This document shows positions 25,724 through 40,700 of a DNA stretch of 64,000 bases, in pieces. Origin of the DNA: Polytrichum commune (Eukaryota; Streptophyta; Polytrichopsida; Polytrichales; Polytrichaceae). The position numbers and the translations under genes are program-made. Under the pieces are notes generated by a model. The model searched no databases, was not told the DNA's origin, and was given only the letters and a program-made list of their open reading frames with translations. The stretch covers positions 23,022,527-23,086,526 of the forward strand of contig OX485808.1 of the NCBI GenBank assembly GCA_950295325.1, in the 5' to 3' direction. Every line of letters begins with the position of its first letter. The first letter of the stretch is position 1.

Positions 25724-28700
25724 ATGGATGGCCGGAGTGAGAGCTTCCGAAGTTTGATGCGGTTAGGGAGCATGCGTAGCTTCTCTCTAAGTGTAGGGGG
25801 AGCAGCAGCTGAGCATGAATATGGGTTAGGAAGATCTTCTCGTTCCCTGCGGCGATCCAAGAAGCAGGAAGAAAATCATCAAGGGGGGATGAGCGATGAG
25901 GAAGCTCTCCGCTGGGCTGCCTTGGAACGGCTGCCCACCATGCAGCGAATGCGAACTGGAGTGGTCATCCATCACAAGGATCAGCCTGGTGGTGGGAGGG
26001 TGGATGCGGTGGATGTCACCAAGATTGGACCCGTGGAGCGCCAGATGCTTCTGGATAACCTCCTCAAGGTCATCGAGAGGGACAACAACAAATTCCTGCT
26101 CAGACTCCGCAAAAGACTTGACAAGTAAGGAATTCATTGAAGTAGCTAAACCCAGGAAAGTACTATATACGCAGATGTCCAGGAATTGGAATCAGAGCTA
26201 TGGAGGTGGACATCATAGATAGCCTTTTTTTTTTTCCCTTTTTTTTTTCTAGATCATGTACTTCGGAGTCGTTGTCCCGTAAATTTTTTTTACATGTAGA
26301 ATTGAAGGCATGCAATTTTTACAAGTAGCTAACCGCAGAAAACTATTATGCACGAAGTGTTCAGGAATTGGAATTTGAGCTGTGGAAACAGGCTTGTTTT
26401 TGTGTGTGGTCTTTTTGTCATCATGTACTTTGGAGGCTGTGTCTCGTAATCCGCAGAAGGCTTGACAAGTAAGGATGGAGCTAGCGCCAGTGTGAAAGAG
26501 TTGGAATTAGAGTTCTGGAGATCATGAAAACCCAGTTCGTGTATAAGAACTTTTTGTAGTCATGTGATGTAGATCGGAGGCTTTTGTCTTACAATTTTGT
26601 TTACACATAGAATTTGCATGAGGCTGGGCATGTAAGGAGCTAAGTCCAGAAAATTGCAAGGTCTCCAAGAAATGTAATTAGAGAAGTTCGACTTGCTCAA
26701 ACTCCGAAAGAGGCTGGACAAGTTATAAAGAGCTCCTAACCCAAAAGTGAAGACCTCCAAGAATTACAAGTCCAGCTATTGAGAATACCCAAAAAGAATT
26801 TGAGATCTTTTTATGGTGGTCATGTTCGGATGCTTTGTCCTAGTGACGTTTTTTTTTATACATAGATCTACCATGGGTATAGGTCATGTATTCCCATGGA
26901 TACAGAGTTCTTGCTCAGACTCCGCAAGAGGCTGGACAAGTCATAAAGAGCTACCTACCTACCTAACCCTTAACCAGAAAATGCAAACCTCCAAGAACTG
27001 GAATTAGAGGTATGGAAAACAAAATCTCAATTGTCACGTGATATCTTAGTTTTCTACTGCTCATCATGTCTGAAGGCTTGGTCCTACCATTTTGTCATGT
27101 ACACATGTAACCTATCCTATCCCCATGGACAAAGGGAGGCAGAGTATGCATCAAGAACAGACAGTTAGTTCTGAACGTGGCCACGTGAGAGTTGATACCT
27201 TAGCTGGGTTCTAAACCACACTGACACTAGTGAGGTCAAATGCAGGTTAATTAGTTGCGTAGGTGTATTTTATTTGCCACTAATTATATCTCTACGGTGG
27301 TTCTGCGGGCCTCCATCATCACGGTCCTGTTTGGAGAAACTCCACTTTGTTGTGAAGAAATTATATGGCTGGCTGATTTGGAACTGTTGCAAATAATGGG
27401 CATCAGAGCACTTGACAATTGAAGTTATCTTATGATGCGAGGAGTTGATGAATAGTAGACTGGGATTCACCTTGATCCCATTTTTATAGGGTTCAGAGGT
27501 TTGAGTAATTCAGATTGAGATGTATGCATTAATTGCTCTGTCATGGTTTGGTGGCCGCAGCGTGGGGATAGAGCTTCCCACCATCGAGGTTAGGTATGAA
27601 AATTTGACAGTGGACGCCGATTGTTATGTGGGCACACGAGCACTGCCCACACTATGGAATGCTGCACGCAATTTCTTTGAGGTACGCTATTAGAAAATTC
27701 TGATGATCTCTCTCTTCAAGGTTCATCATGATCAGATATTAAAAACTTCCAATTAAGGTCTACTAGGTTAAGGATTTTGTCTTCTCATTTCACATGAACA
27801 GACATATGTTGTGTTCCTTTTTCTCAAGTGCAGTATGTATGATCAGCCATGTAATTGAAATCCCTTCGGTCATCGTTTAGTGCTGCTTGATACAAAGTAG
27901 TTGCCAACTTTTGATGTTATCTTTGAGTTGATGAGTTGATAGACTCTAATGACAGTTTGTGTCCAAGAATCAATCAGGTCAGTAAATGTCTCTCATGCTC
28001 ATAAAAACCTCATAAAAATATGGGAATGATCACATAGGCCCAGAATTATACAGCGACAGGGATAAGACATGATGCATCATGAGAAGTCCCAGGAAATTGG
28101 AAGAGAAAAATGCCAGGAGTAGAAATAATTAGTTCAACAGGGGTTGAATGTTTAGGGTTTAATAAATATGGATTGTTGATGAATTTCAAGTCTAATCAGT
28201 CAGGCTTAATTCTGCCATTGTAATTATTGTGCAGCAAGTGATCCTGAAGTGTGGGATTCCCCTGACGAAGAAAATGGTATTAAGCATTCTGAAAGACGTG
28301 AGTGGAATCATCAAGTCTCAAAGGTATCGATCAATTATATCCCTGGGACTTAACTTAGGCTTGAAATTGGGCTCAGGAGCAAATACATAGCTGGGTACCG
28401 AAATTTGCACATATAGAAAGCTTACTCTCGAATTTAGCAGTATTTAAGTCAGCAATCCGCAACTGAACCTAAACCCAAATTTGGGAGGTTGAATGTGACT
28501 CGTGCTTTTTGAATCATCAAGATATATAGCTGTAAGCATTGACAGAAAAACTGCTTGAAAGATAAGATTGTTATAACACAACAAAACGAACCTCAATTGG
28601 TTTGCAACTTTAATTGAGAACTTCTTTGGCTGCAGGATGACATTATTGCTGGGGCCTCCGGGTTCTGGGAAAACCACTCTACTACTGGCTCTTGCAGGCA

Positions 28701-31700
28701 AACTTGATAGAGATTTAAAGGTAGGTATTTTTGGGGAAAACCTTACGTGAATATTGCATACTTGTTTATTTGGGCTACTTTGTCCTCTTCCGTTGACATC
28801 ATCAGAATGTTAATAAATCTGACCAATTGAGAAATTTGTGAGCACTGACTTATATTGTGGGAGTCAGGTGAAAGGGAGGGTGACTTACAATGGCCATACT
28901 TTGGATGAATTTGTACCTCAAAAGACCGCAGTTTACATCAGCCAGAATGACTTGCATACTGCTCAGATGACTGTAAGGGAGACTTTAGATTTCTCAGCTC
29001 GGTGTCAAGGAACCGGCACCCGCTATGGTAATTATGGTTCTCTAACCATGCCTTAACTCATTTAGTGATTTAATGTTGTTCCCTACTTGAGACATATAGG
29101 TGTATGTGTATGAAATAGGAAGAAGTGAAGGTAATGTATAGATTTATTGTATTCATGCAATATTGCTCGAGTTCCACAGGCCAGCATGGAAGTAAATTCA
29201 TTGTCATCTTTTAGTGTGCTTCAAAGTCTATAGAAGGGTAAATACTTATTTCCAATTCACATGTCTTTGTTTTAATTTTCCTTTTACAGAGCTACTCTCA
29301 GAGCTTGCAAGAAGGGAGAAGCAAGCTGGCATTTACCCTGAAGCAGACGTTGACCTGTTCATGAAAGTAGGTTACACTTCTTTTACATGAGCTCTAAATT
29401 GGAATTGTGTATGTATTTTGAGACAAGGTAGAAATTTACTTGGACTTCATCAGACTAATTTCGCTTTGAAAATTGGTGGATTTGTAAATTGCAGGCAACA
29501 GCTTTGTCAGGAGTGAAGACCAATCTTGCAACAGAGTACACCTTGAGGGTCAGCATTACTAATTATTCAAATAGGCCAATCCTTAAATTCAAGTTCCTCG
29601 CCGAGCAATGTTTCATACCTATAGTCGAAAAGAACAAAGCTGATTTTATCAGCTAGGTTCAGCACCGATGACGCAATCCCTGAATATACCACAGGGAAAA
29701 TGTCACAGTCGGATCAAGTTAATTGGTAGATCATACAACAGTTGTGATATTTTATGACATGACACCAGAAGGATTGAGTATCATATAAGATCTTCTTCTA
29801 TTTTTGTGTTGAGGAATTAACCAAAATATTTTAAATCTTTGCTCTTGTGATGCAGATCTTGGGACTTGATGTGTGTGCGGACACCCTTGTTGGTGATGCA
29901 ATGTACAGGGGTATTTCTGGTGGCCAGAAGAAACGTGTCACTACAGGTACCAAAAATTCACAAACAGCATTTTGAGTCCAATGAAAATATTTCATTGGTC
30001 TCATAAGAGATTGATGTTGTGATGAGTTGAAGGTTTAGAGAACATTGCTCTTCTCCCAAGAGATCAGAAACTATACAAGACAGCATACTGTGTTCCATTC
30101 ACCATGTATAGGACTTTATGTGTAGATTCTAATCAGTGTTGGACTGGTGTCACTTTTTTTGATACTGGTCAGGTATATTTTAATGTAATAAGGATTTATT
30201 TTTGTTGGATACCATTTGGGTCTATATACCATGCAAAAACCTTCATCCCTAGGTGAAAGACCCTACTATCAATATGGTATTAGGATGGTATTGACCTAAA
30301 TAAATACAAAGATACTCTCATCTTGTGATGATACCCACCAAGTATCAATATTTGACTGGTATTACAACTTTGATACCATCTGGGTCGGTTCTTTGATACC
30401 ATTATTGATATTGTGAGCCACTGTGACCTAATTTATAAATTGTTGAAATGTACAGGGGAGATGATTGTTGGACCAACACGGGCAATGTTCATGGACGAAA
30501 TCTCGACTGGTTTAGATAGCTCCACCACATTCCAGATTGTCAAGAGCTTGAGGCAATTTGCACATGTCATGTCGGGCACTGTGATGATGTCTCTACTTCA
30601 ACCTGCTCCAGAGACTTTTGACCTCTTTGACGATATAATTCTCCTCTCAGAAGGCCAGATTGTGTACCATGGTCCCCGGGAGCACGTGCTCGAGTTTTTT
30701 GCATTTTGTGGGTTTAAGTGTCCCGAGCGCAAGGGTGTGGCCGATTTCCTCCAAGAGGTGCTTGGTCTTACCTTTTCTATAATTAATTATCCACCTAGTC
30801 TTTGTAAATGGATTTCAGTAATTAAGGCAAGTGAATCTAAAATAGCGAGAGGGAATTATTGCATACGAGCGTACCTCTCATTCAGCCAACATAAAAGCCT
30901 TAAAATAATATGCAGTCCAGATTTTTTTTAATATAGTCTAGTTGACACTGGAATTGGCTTCAAAGACCCGGATTAGTCTAGTCCAACTCATCTCTCAAAG
31001 ATGGATCAGCCATAATCCATAGGGGGTCATGTTTTAATGTTGTATGATTGAGAGGTACGCTCATGACAATTCCTTCTTCCCACCTGAAACAGACACTAAT
31101 CCACGTGTTTCATATCCTAGGAGGTCAAAATGAGAATTATGTTTCTCTTCAAACAATCACATAGACCATCCCAATTGTGATGAAGTAGAATACCCTACTG
31201 AACCTAGAATAGTGTGTATATTTTGAGCACATAATCCAATCTCATCGTAACAGGCGTCATTTTGGTGTCTTGTTCTAACCATAAGCCTTGCCATGTCACC
31301 ACTGAAATATGATAGGTGTCCAATTAATAAGAGTGAACACATTAGGTCCACACTTACCGTAGTGCTAATTGAAGTTCCAATAAGTGAACTCCTAAAATCT
31401 GATGACTCTACAGGTGACATCCAAGAAGGATCAAGAACAGTACTGGGTGGATAAACTGCGTCCGTATAGTTACATTTCAGTGGCTCAATTTGGAGAAGCA
31501 TTCAAGAAATTCCATGTTGGGATATCTCAAAGGGTGGAGCTTGCACATCTGTATCCAAAGGAAAGAAGCCACAAGGCAGCACTGACATATGACAAGTATA
31601 CCGTCACAAAAATGGAGATTTTTAAAGCAGCTTTTGCAAAGGAGATTCTCCTGATGAAGCGCGATGCCTGGGTTTATGCCTTTAAAACTACACAGGTACC

Positions 31701-34700
31701 AATGTAGGTCTAACTCACCATCATTATATTGCCCCACATGTAATTGTCTCATCCGCATAGCAATTGCAATGAATCACGAAGATTAGCCCTTCAACTTTCA
31801 GAATCATTGGGGTTGGGATGCAAAAGTTATAAGAGGTCAAAGTAAAGCTGTTGTTTCTCATTGAGTAATCACATAGACCCTCACAATTATGATATTCCTA
31901 TTGGACCAATCTCGTCATAGCATGTGTCCTTTTGGTGTCCATTCTTACTATAAACCTTGCCATATTCCAATCAAATATAGATGTCTGATTAAGAAAACTA
32001 ACCACATAAGTCCCACATACCTTAGCATACAAATAACAGCAATTTCAACTGTATTAGTGGTGCTGGCAGATTTTTCTGTATTTTTGTTTTGTGTTAGACA
32101 ACAATCTCATTTCACTGCCAAAACACATGCAAGGCGGCAGATTGTTGGAGACATATACTGATTTGTGTATCTATATTTTCTATCCCTAAAAAAGCCCATC
32201 CTTTTCTTTTTGTAGAATCAATATTGTTGGGTTCATCCTAGGAAATTGAATGAGCACATAATTTACCCCGGGATGTGGAAGATTTTGTGGTCTTATTGTG
32301 AGCGTATGATACAAAACAGATCTATTGCGGAAATTTACACAACAGCATCATATAATGCGTGATTGTAATTATCTACAATGTCACATTCGAAAACCAAATC
32401 ACTAAGCCAGAAACAAATTTTATTCAAATATTTTACATTTCAAGTTTCTAAGGAAATTAGGCTCATCTTATTAATTTTCTGTACTTTAATTGCAGCTTGC
32501 GATTATGGCAATAGTGAGTATGACAGTCTTTTTCCGCACTAAATTACACCACAGCACAGTGGCAGATGGGACAATATACCTGGGAAGTCTCTTCTTCACA
32601 GTGGTGTGTATCATGTTCAATGGATTTGGGGAGCTGTCAATGACAATCTTTCGACTTCCTGTGTTCTTCAAGCAAAGGGATTTGCTCTTTTACCCTGCCT
32701 GGGCTTTCTCCCTTCCCACTTGGGTTTTAAGTGTGCCTATGTCACTTGTTGAGTCTGCGCTCTGGGCTTCCATTACTTACTTTGTAACAGGATATGCCCC
32801 AGGATATGAAAGGTAAATCCTCTCTCTTGACCTAAGATTCAAACCACACTTTAATTTGTGAGACATCTTTAATTTTCTTCCTTAAATTCGGATAGTCTTC
32901 CTTACATACAGAATGATCTCTATGCATATTTTGAGCACATAGTCTAATCTCATCCTATGGCGTGTCTTCTGGTGTCCATTCTCTACTACAAACCTTTCTA
33001 TATACCACTCAAATACAGGTGTTCATGTTAGAAGAGTGAGCATATAAGGTCCATATACCTTAAACCCATCAATTAAAACGGTTTCAAGGTATGTGGGCCT
33101 TATAACATCACTCAAATGTGTGCCTTACATGGTCACTTTTCTTGATTGAACACCTGCATTTAAGACATAGCAAGGTTTGTAGTTAAAGAATGGACCCCAA
33201 AAAGACATGTGTTAAAAAGACATTGGACTATGTGCTCAAACTTACACAAACACCACTCTTGATTCAATAGTGAACATCATCACAATTGTGAGGGTCTCTG
33301 TAATCACTAAATTTGAAAGAGAATCTTCACTTTGACCTCTTAAGGTTATTTGGGTGTTATTTGGTTTGTTTTGCTAGTTTCCCCAACTTCTACCAATCAG
33401 ATCTACGCAACAAAACTTGTATTACATTAGAAAATCTACAATGAAGCACCAACAAAATCCAGATTGAAAATCAGAACCCTCTTGATTCAGTTATGATGAT
33501 CGAAAATGAATGTGTGTGGATTCTCTAATTGAATATCTAGGTCCACAACAATATCTAGGTCCCCCAGTTGTGTTGACTATTAAGTCTAGAATGATTGATA
33601 AATTTTGAACACGTAGTCCAACCTCTTCAAAACAAATGTCTTGTTGGGTTTCTTTCTTAGATATATATTACCTAACCACACACCGATCAAACACAGGTGC
33701 CTGATAAAGATAAATAACGGAATAAGGTCGGCAGACCTTATAAATTCTGCATCTCATGAGACTCCAGTGACATCACAATTTCTCAACGCATGACACACTC
33801 ACTGATCCAATCCAACGGCCAAAACTGTCCACGATAGGGCCAAATACCTTGGTCAGTAACTGGCACATTCAGATATTACAGTTCTTTGTTCAGCACTAAC
33901 CTATAGAATTGTGGTTACTTGTGTGGCAGATTTTTGAAACAACTACTGCTATTGTTTAGTGTGCACCAGATGTCATCTGGGTTGTTCAGGTTAATTGGCA
34001 CAGTATGTAGGACCATCATTATGGCGTACACTGGAGGCTCATTTCTGTTACTTATAATTTTCATGTTGGGGGGATTTATTATCCCGCGTACTGCCATCAA
34101 GAGCTGGTGGATTTGGGGTTACTGGATTTCCCCCCTTGCTTATGCAACAAATGCCATCAGCATCAATGAGATGCTTGCCCCACGATGGAGTAAGGTATAA
34201 TTATTTTCATACTGATTAATTACTGATAAGGTAGATGGGTCTTACATGCTTACTTTTACCAAGTAGCTCACTTCTCCTAGCATATGGAACAAGCGATTAG
34301 TACAAGATAGTTAGCAGATCCGAATTGAGCCCATAGTCACATTCCCCATAATTTTTGGAGCTCATATTAATATCTTATTCATTATCAAAGCGAAGATTCT
34401 TGTGCTCATTACATGGTCATACATGTCCCTCAAATTATGTGGACTATTGAACCTAGAATGGTTATCATATTCTGAGCGTGTGGTCCAATCCCTTAATATT
34501 ACACGCCTTTTTGTATTTCTTACTTGGAGCCACATCTAACCACAAATGACTCAAAAATAGGTGTCCGATTAAGATAACTGAATAAGGGTTGCTTACCTTA
34601 CTACAAAATAGAAGACTAGCTAGTTGCCGTTGTTATAGGTACTCGCAATGAATTTTGGCAGTGGAGCATACAGCAGCACATAATTTGATGTTTTAAACTT

Positions 34701-37700
34701 CTGAATATCGAATTAAGTTTAGTAATCGGTCTATATTGTATATGAAAAGCGACGTAGCCACAAAGGTTGACAGATGGAGTACCTCTGAAAATCTCATTCC
34801 TCTGGTTGCATGCATAACACCCTCATGACTCCTTCTAGCCTCCAGAGTCACAGTTTATAAAGATCCATTATTCTCCAAGAGAAATTATTTTGTTGGAGAG
34901 TCACCACTTAGTACAATCAAATGTTTTAAGGCTACGAAGCTTTTGATGCTTTATCTCTAAATCTGTGCAGCCGGCTGGACTAGGAACAAATCACACTGTT
35001 GGGGAGATGGTTTTGATCAACCGAGGAATTTTTACTGGAAGTTACTGGTACTGGATCAGCGTGGGGGCTTTGTTTGGATTCACTGTCATTTTTAACATTG
35101 GTTTCAATCTGGCACTCACTTACATGAAGCGTAAGTTTTTTTATCAGGTTTTTTTGTGTTTTATATTATTGTTTGAGACAAACGAATCGCTTCATTCCAT
35201 TCTTGCTGAAGGTTTTATTTGAAATGTAATGTGTGGTGTACTAAGATGCTTGTTGAACATTAGAAAAGAAAAGTAGAAGAACTGTTACGTTGTAGTACAG
35301 AAACTAGAAATTCACAACCAACAACTACAGTTGCTGCCCATGAAGAGACCTATAGGTTCTATGAAATTAACTCACAAACAAAATAATATATTGACTTAAT
35401 AATTACACTGTATTGCCTCAAGACACGAATTCGACTAATCAACTGGAATACCTAAGTGATGTTTATTAAGGCTGTTTGTTTGATTGAGTTATCACTGAGA
35501 AATATTAGAGGTTCTTGACGTGATGATGAATATGCTTGCAGCACTTGGGAAACCACAAGCAGTCATTTCAAAGGAGGATTTGAAAGACAAAATTGCAAGA
35601 AAAACTGGAGTTCAAAACCCTTCTTCGGGTAATTCATCATCAGCACCAGTTTATATGGGAAGAGGGAAAGCGTTTCCTCACCCTTTGGATGAAGAGACTG
35701 GACTTGAGGAAGGTTGTGGGAGCTCAGCTTGCCAAAATTTATTTAAGCATCTTAACATGTGTGAATTCTAGGAAGTAATTCATTTAAGGTATCTCGTGTC
35801 TGCATTCCGTCAGAAAAATTAATGGGGAAGGACTTCCTCTAGCATAAACTCAATTTTGATGTGTTCACTGTCGACATTGTGAACTTATAGCTTAAGGCAA
35901 GCTTACGATAGAGCACTGAAAGTTTGTGATAATTTATACAGGTACACAAGATTCCGCGAGTCCAAGTCTTAATTCTTCGATCCAAGAAGGGGGGGAAGTA
36001 CAGTTCTCAATTCCGGACAACAAAGCCCTGGAGGCAAAAATTGGAGCTGCAAAATTGGAGGTCAAGCGTGGCATGATTTTGCCTTTTCAACCCTTGTCAA
36101 TTTCCTTCGCCGACATTAAGTACTATGTTGACATGCCTGCTGTAAGACTCTCCTGCATCTTTTAAAGTTTTCATGTATAACATACACTTGATTCAATGTA
36201 CCAAAGTTATAGACATCATATCGTGTGTTGCCAAAATTTGTACAAGTCTCTTTCATCCTTAATCCTTAGTGAATATATTACTACACTTGTTCAAAGTACG
36301 GAAGTAGATATCATTTCATCTGCTGCTATAGGCTCCACTGTCAAAATTCACTTTTGAGTCTAACTAATTATTCTATACCTTCTTTTTTGTACAGGTTAGC
36401 TTTAAATTTTTGGCCCAAAAATCTTGATAAATGATTTGTAACATGCAGGAAATGAAGCAAGAAGTGGGGGAAAACCGGCTGCAACTTTTGAAGGGTGTAA
36501 CTGGGGCATTCCGCCCTGGTGTCCTCACCGCACTGGTAGGTGTGAGCGGTGCAGGAAAAACAACCCTGATGGACGTTCTTGCTGGAAGGAAGACAGGTGG
36601 TTATATTGAGGGTGAAATTCGCATCAATGGGCACCCAAAAAAACAAGAGACTTTTGCCCGGATTGCAGGCTACTGCGAGCAAGATGATATCCACTCTCCA
36701 CAAGTCACTGTTTTTGAGTCTCTCATTTTTTCTGCTTCGCTGCGCCTCTCTATGGACACAGAATCTGACAAGAAGAAGGTAACTGAAACTGACAATCTTT
36801 GATGCATATATATTTGTACTAAATTTATAAACTGTTATGATAGAAAATTCGTCAATTTATAGCACAATTATTTCCTGTTGATGTTTTATCATGGAGAGGA
36901 TTGAGGTATGTGGGCCTTATGTGGTCACTCTTCTTAAGTGGACAACTATATTTGTAGTTAAGAACGGACATCCAAATGGCATGTGGTACGATGAGATTGG
37001 ACTATGTGCTCAAAATCAATAGACATCACAATTGGCAGGGCCTTAGTGATGATCACTTAAGCTTCAAGGGAAAGACAATCACCACTTCAACCTTTTTACA
37101 ACTTTTGTGTCTAAACTCTGGTCCTGAAACTTGCAATAACAATATTCGTGATTCATTGCAATTGCTAATCGGATGAGACAAGTTCCAATCCTATCCAATG
37201 GTCAAAATTGTCTTTGGAGTTGGAAGTGCCCACAGTAGTAGCCACATACCTTTATTGGGGAAATAGTTGAGTAAAGCTCATTTAATTGGAGACTTTTCTC
37301 TCTGCACCCACTTCTTGCAGACTATGAATAACAAAATTAGTGTGAGATGATTAGTAAATCCAAATCATGCACATAGCCATTTTCCTCCTAATTTTTGGAG
37401 TGCATATGAATATTCTATTCATTATCAAATTGAAGATTTTTGTGCTCATTAAGTGGTCATAGAGGTGCCCCCAATTATGTTGACTATTGAGCCTACAATG
37501 GCTTACATATTTTGAGCATGTAGTTCAATCTCTTTTAAACACACGATGCCTTATTTGATATCCATTCTTAGAACCACACCTCTCCATACACCACTCAAAT
37601 ATTTTGAGTCCACATTTTGGGGGTGTTGGATAAACACTGGTCTACCTTAACTTGGCCCCATTTATATTTTTTTGTACGCAGAAATTTGTGGAAGAGGTGA

Positions 37701-40700
37701 TGGAGTTGGTGGAGTTGGTGCCCTTGCGGGATGCACTTGTTGGCTTACCAGGTCAAACTGGTCTCTCTACCGAGCAGAGGAAAAGGTTAACTATTGCAGT
37801 GGAGTTGGTGGCCAATCCATCCATAATATTTATGGATGAGCCTACGAGTGGGCTTGACGCGCGTGCAGCAGCCATTGTAATGCGCACTGTCCGGAACACA
37901 GTGGATACCGGTCGCACGGTTGTGTGTACCATTCATCAACCCAGTATTGACATCTTCGAAGCCTTTGATGAGGTAATTAAACCACTTTTTTGAATATTTT
38001 AAACATGCAATTTGTACCATATGTTTAGCAAATCCAAATTAATGCCTTAGTCATTTTCCTCATAATTTTCAAAGCTCATATGAATATCTTCTTCAATCTT
38101 ACAGTGAAGATTCTCTTTGTGCTTAAATGATAATATGAGGTAGATGGTTCTTAAATGGTTACTTTATCTGACTAGCCCATTTCTCTAGGATATGGCACAC
38201 ATGATTAAGACAAGATTGTTAGCAAATCCAAATTGAGGCCATTGACACTTTTCTCATAATTTCTGGAGCTCATATGAATATCTTATGCATTATCAAAGTG
38301 AAGAATCTTCTTGTACTCATTGAATGGTCATATAGTTCCTCTCAATTATGTTGAGCCTCGAATGGTTATCATATTTTCAGCATGGTTTTCAGGTGTCCTT
38401 TTGGTTTCCGTTTTTGGAGCCACACCTAACCATATACCACTCAAATATAGGTGTCAAATTAAAATAGGTAAGCAAATTAGGCGAGTCTACCTTAGGTCCT
38501 CCCAATTACGTTGACTATTGAGGCTAGAGAAAATGATCTAATTATTTTCCGCACGTAGTCCAATCTCTTTGAAACACAAGATGATGCCTTGATGGTGTCC
38601 ATTCTTGACTCCGCACTGCCTAAACATACACTAAATATAGGTGTCCAAGTACATAACCGAATTAGTCCTACTTACCTTAGTCTTTAGGTTGTGTCAAAGG
38701 AATCCTCTATTGCTCATTATTTCACTGCATCTCACCAGACGGTTAATTTATCATCCTTTTGAGGCCAAGAGTCTTAAATTTCAATCAGCTGAGATGGTTG
38801 TGCAGCTGCTGTTAATGAAGCGAGGTGGCGAAGTAATCTACATGGGGCCTCTGGGAGACTGCTCTCATAAGCTTGTTGAGTACTTTGAGGTACATATTTT
38901 ACCATCCACAAATTCCCTCTGATTTTCTAGTTGAATATTTGAGTTATGAAGGCAAGAGAAAACCAATTCCACAGACTTTTGAACCCTCCAGGAAACTGCT
39001 GGAGCTTTGTAGAATGAAATGGATAAAAGATATGAGGGATATTTCTTTAATACTTCACTATATGTCATGAAATTGAAATCATCTGCGAGTGATTCAAGTC
39101 GTGAAAATGCTTGCAGGCAATTCCAGGCATCCCCAAAATTAAGGAAGGGTACAATCCAGCTACATGGATGCTGGATGTCACCTCTGTCTCTATGGAGAGC
39201 CAATTAAATGTTGACTTTGCAGATATTTACAGGCATTCCACACTCTATGAGTGAGTATATTCTAATCTCATAATCACTTCACTTGAAAATACATTCAGTA
39301 TAAAATACAGCAGCCAAATGAAGTGTGGGATCAACATGTCAACAACTTTCATGCCGAAATATAGTCTTATCAATTTGCAAAATAGAGTTATAGATATATA
39401 GTTTCTCTTCTCTGGGATTTCTAAAGGTGACATATTTCCAGAATTTAAAAGATAACTAACTGAAATCTTACCTTATATAAGCAATTTGACAATGTGTCAA
39501 GGCTCTAATTGGGGATGGTAAGTTTGTGGGCACAGGATGAATAAGGCACTGGTTTCAGGACTGAATAGCCCAGCCCCTGGGACAAAGAATCTTCACTTTC
39601 CATCAAGATATTCACAGCCTTTCCTTGGACAATTGAGGGCATGTTTGTGGAAGCAGAATTTGACATATTGGAGGACCCCAGACTACAACTGTGTGCGGTT
39701 CTGTTTTTCAGCCGTGGCAGCTGTGCTCTTTGGAAGCATTTTTTGGAACCTTGGCCAAAAAAGGTAATTGGGGGGGGGGAGGACCTATATGAATAAAGAC
39801 TGTTTAATGAACATGAGAATCTTCACTTTGATAATAAATAAGGTATTCTTATGAGCTCAAAACATTATGAGGAAAGTGGCTACGATCACAATTTGGAGTG
39901 CTAACTACCTTGTACTAATCTCATGTTTTGTATCCTAGGAGAAGAGGGTTAGTCGGAAACATAACTATTTAAGACTCATCTACCTTAAGCTAGTAGGAAA
40001 ATAAGGCGGAACCTTAATTTCTTTATCCAATACATTATACAGCTTGGATCTGAATTTCAGAGTGACTTTGGAATGCAGGGCAACTTCACAAGACTTATTT
40101 ACCACAATGGGTGCCATGTACGGAGCTGTTTTATTTTTGGGCATCAACAACTGTGGAACTGTACAGCCTATGGTTGATATTGAGCGCACTGTGCTTTACA
40201 GAGAGCAAGCGGCAGGAATGTACTCAGCCATACCATATGCCCTAGCTCAAGTAAGACTTCATTCCACATGTCTCTCAGAAACTCTATGCAATTTTTAATG
40301 GAATAATGAGAGCAGAATGAGTATCAGGATTGATAAATCCAAAGTTAGATTGTGGGTTAGGGAAATGGATTGGTATAGAAGTAGGAAAAACTTAGAAGGC
40401 CTTGAAGGCTATTACACATATCATTCAAGGGCAGCCACAAAGATTCTGTCACTAAGTTCGAGGCATTTGGAATACTCATCACAAAACAAACTGACTTTAA
40501 ATGGAGGATTTGTTGGATGTTGTCTTGCCATTTCTTTCTAAAGTTTTTTAGTTATTGTTGCCCTCCCAATATTTCTCATTGGTTGCTATGTGTTTGATTC
40601 TATTTCAGATCTTGATTGAGATCCCATACCTCTTTGTGCAAACAACCGTGTATGCCCTGATTACATACTCGATGATCAACTTTGAGTGGACTGCGGAAAA

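Noticed and set aside
35629-35771. Extension of transporter exon 14 into the intron (Ser/Gly-rich open frame)
   Set aside because: The donor at 35628/35629 joins in phase to exon 15 and restores the family sequence; the extension ends in a stop.
36368-36703. 111-codon open frame on - in transporter exon 16
   Set aside because: Antisense shadow of the conserved second nucleotide-binding domain.
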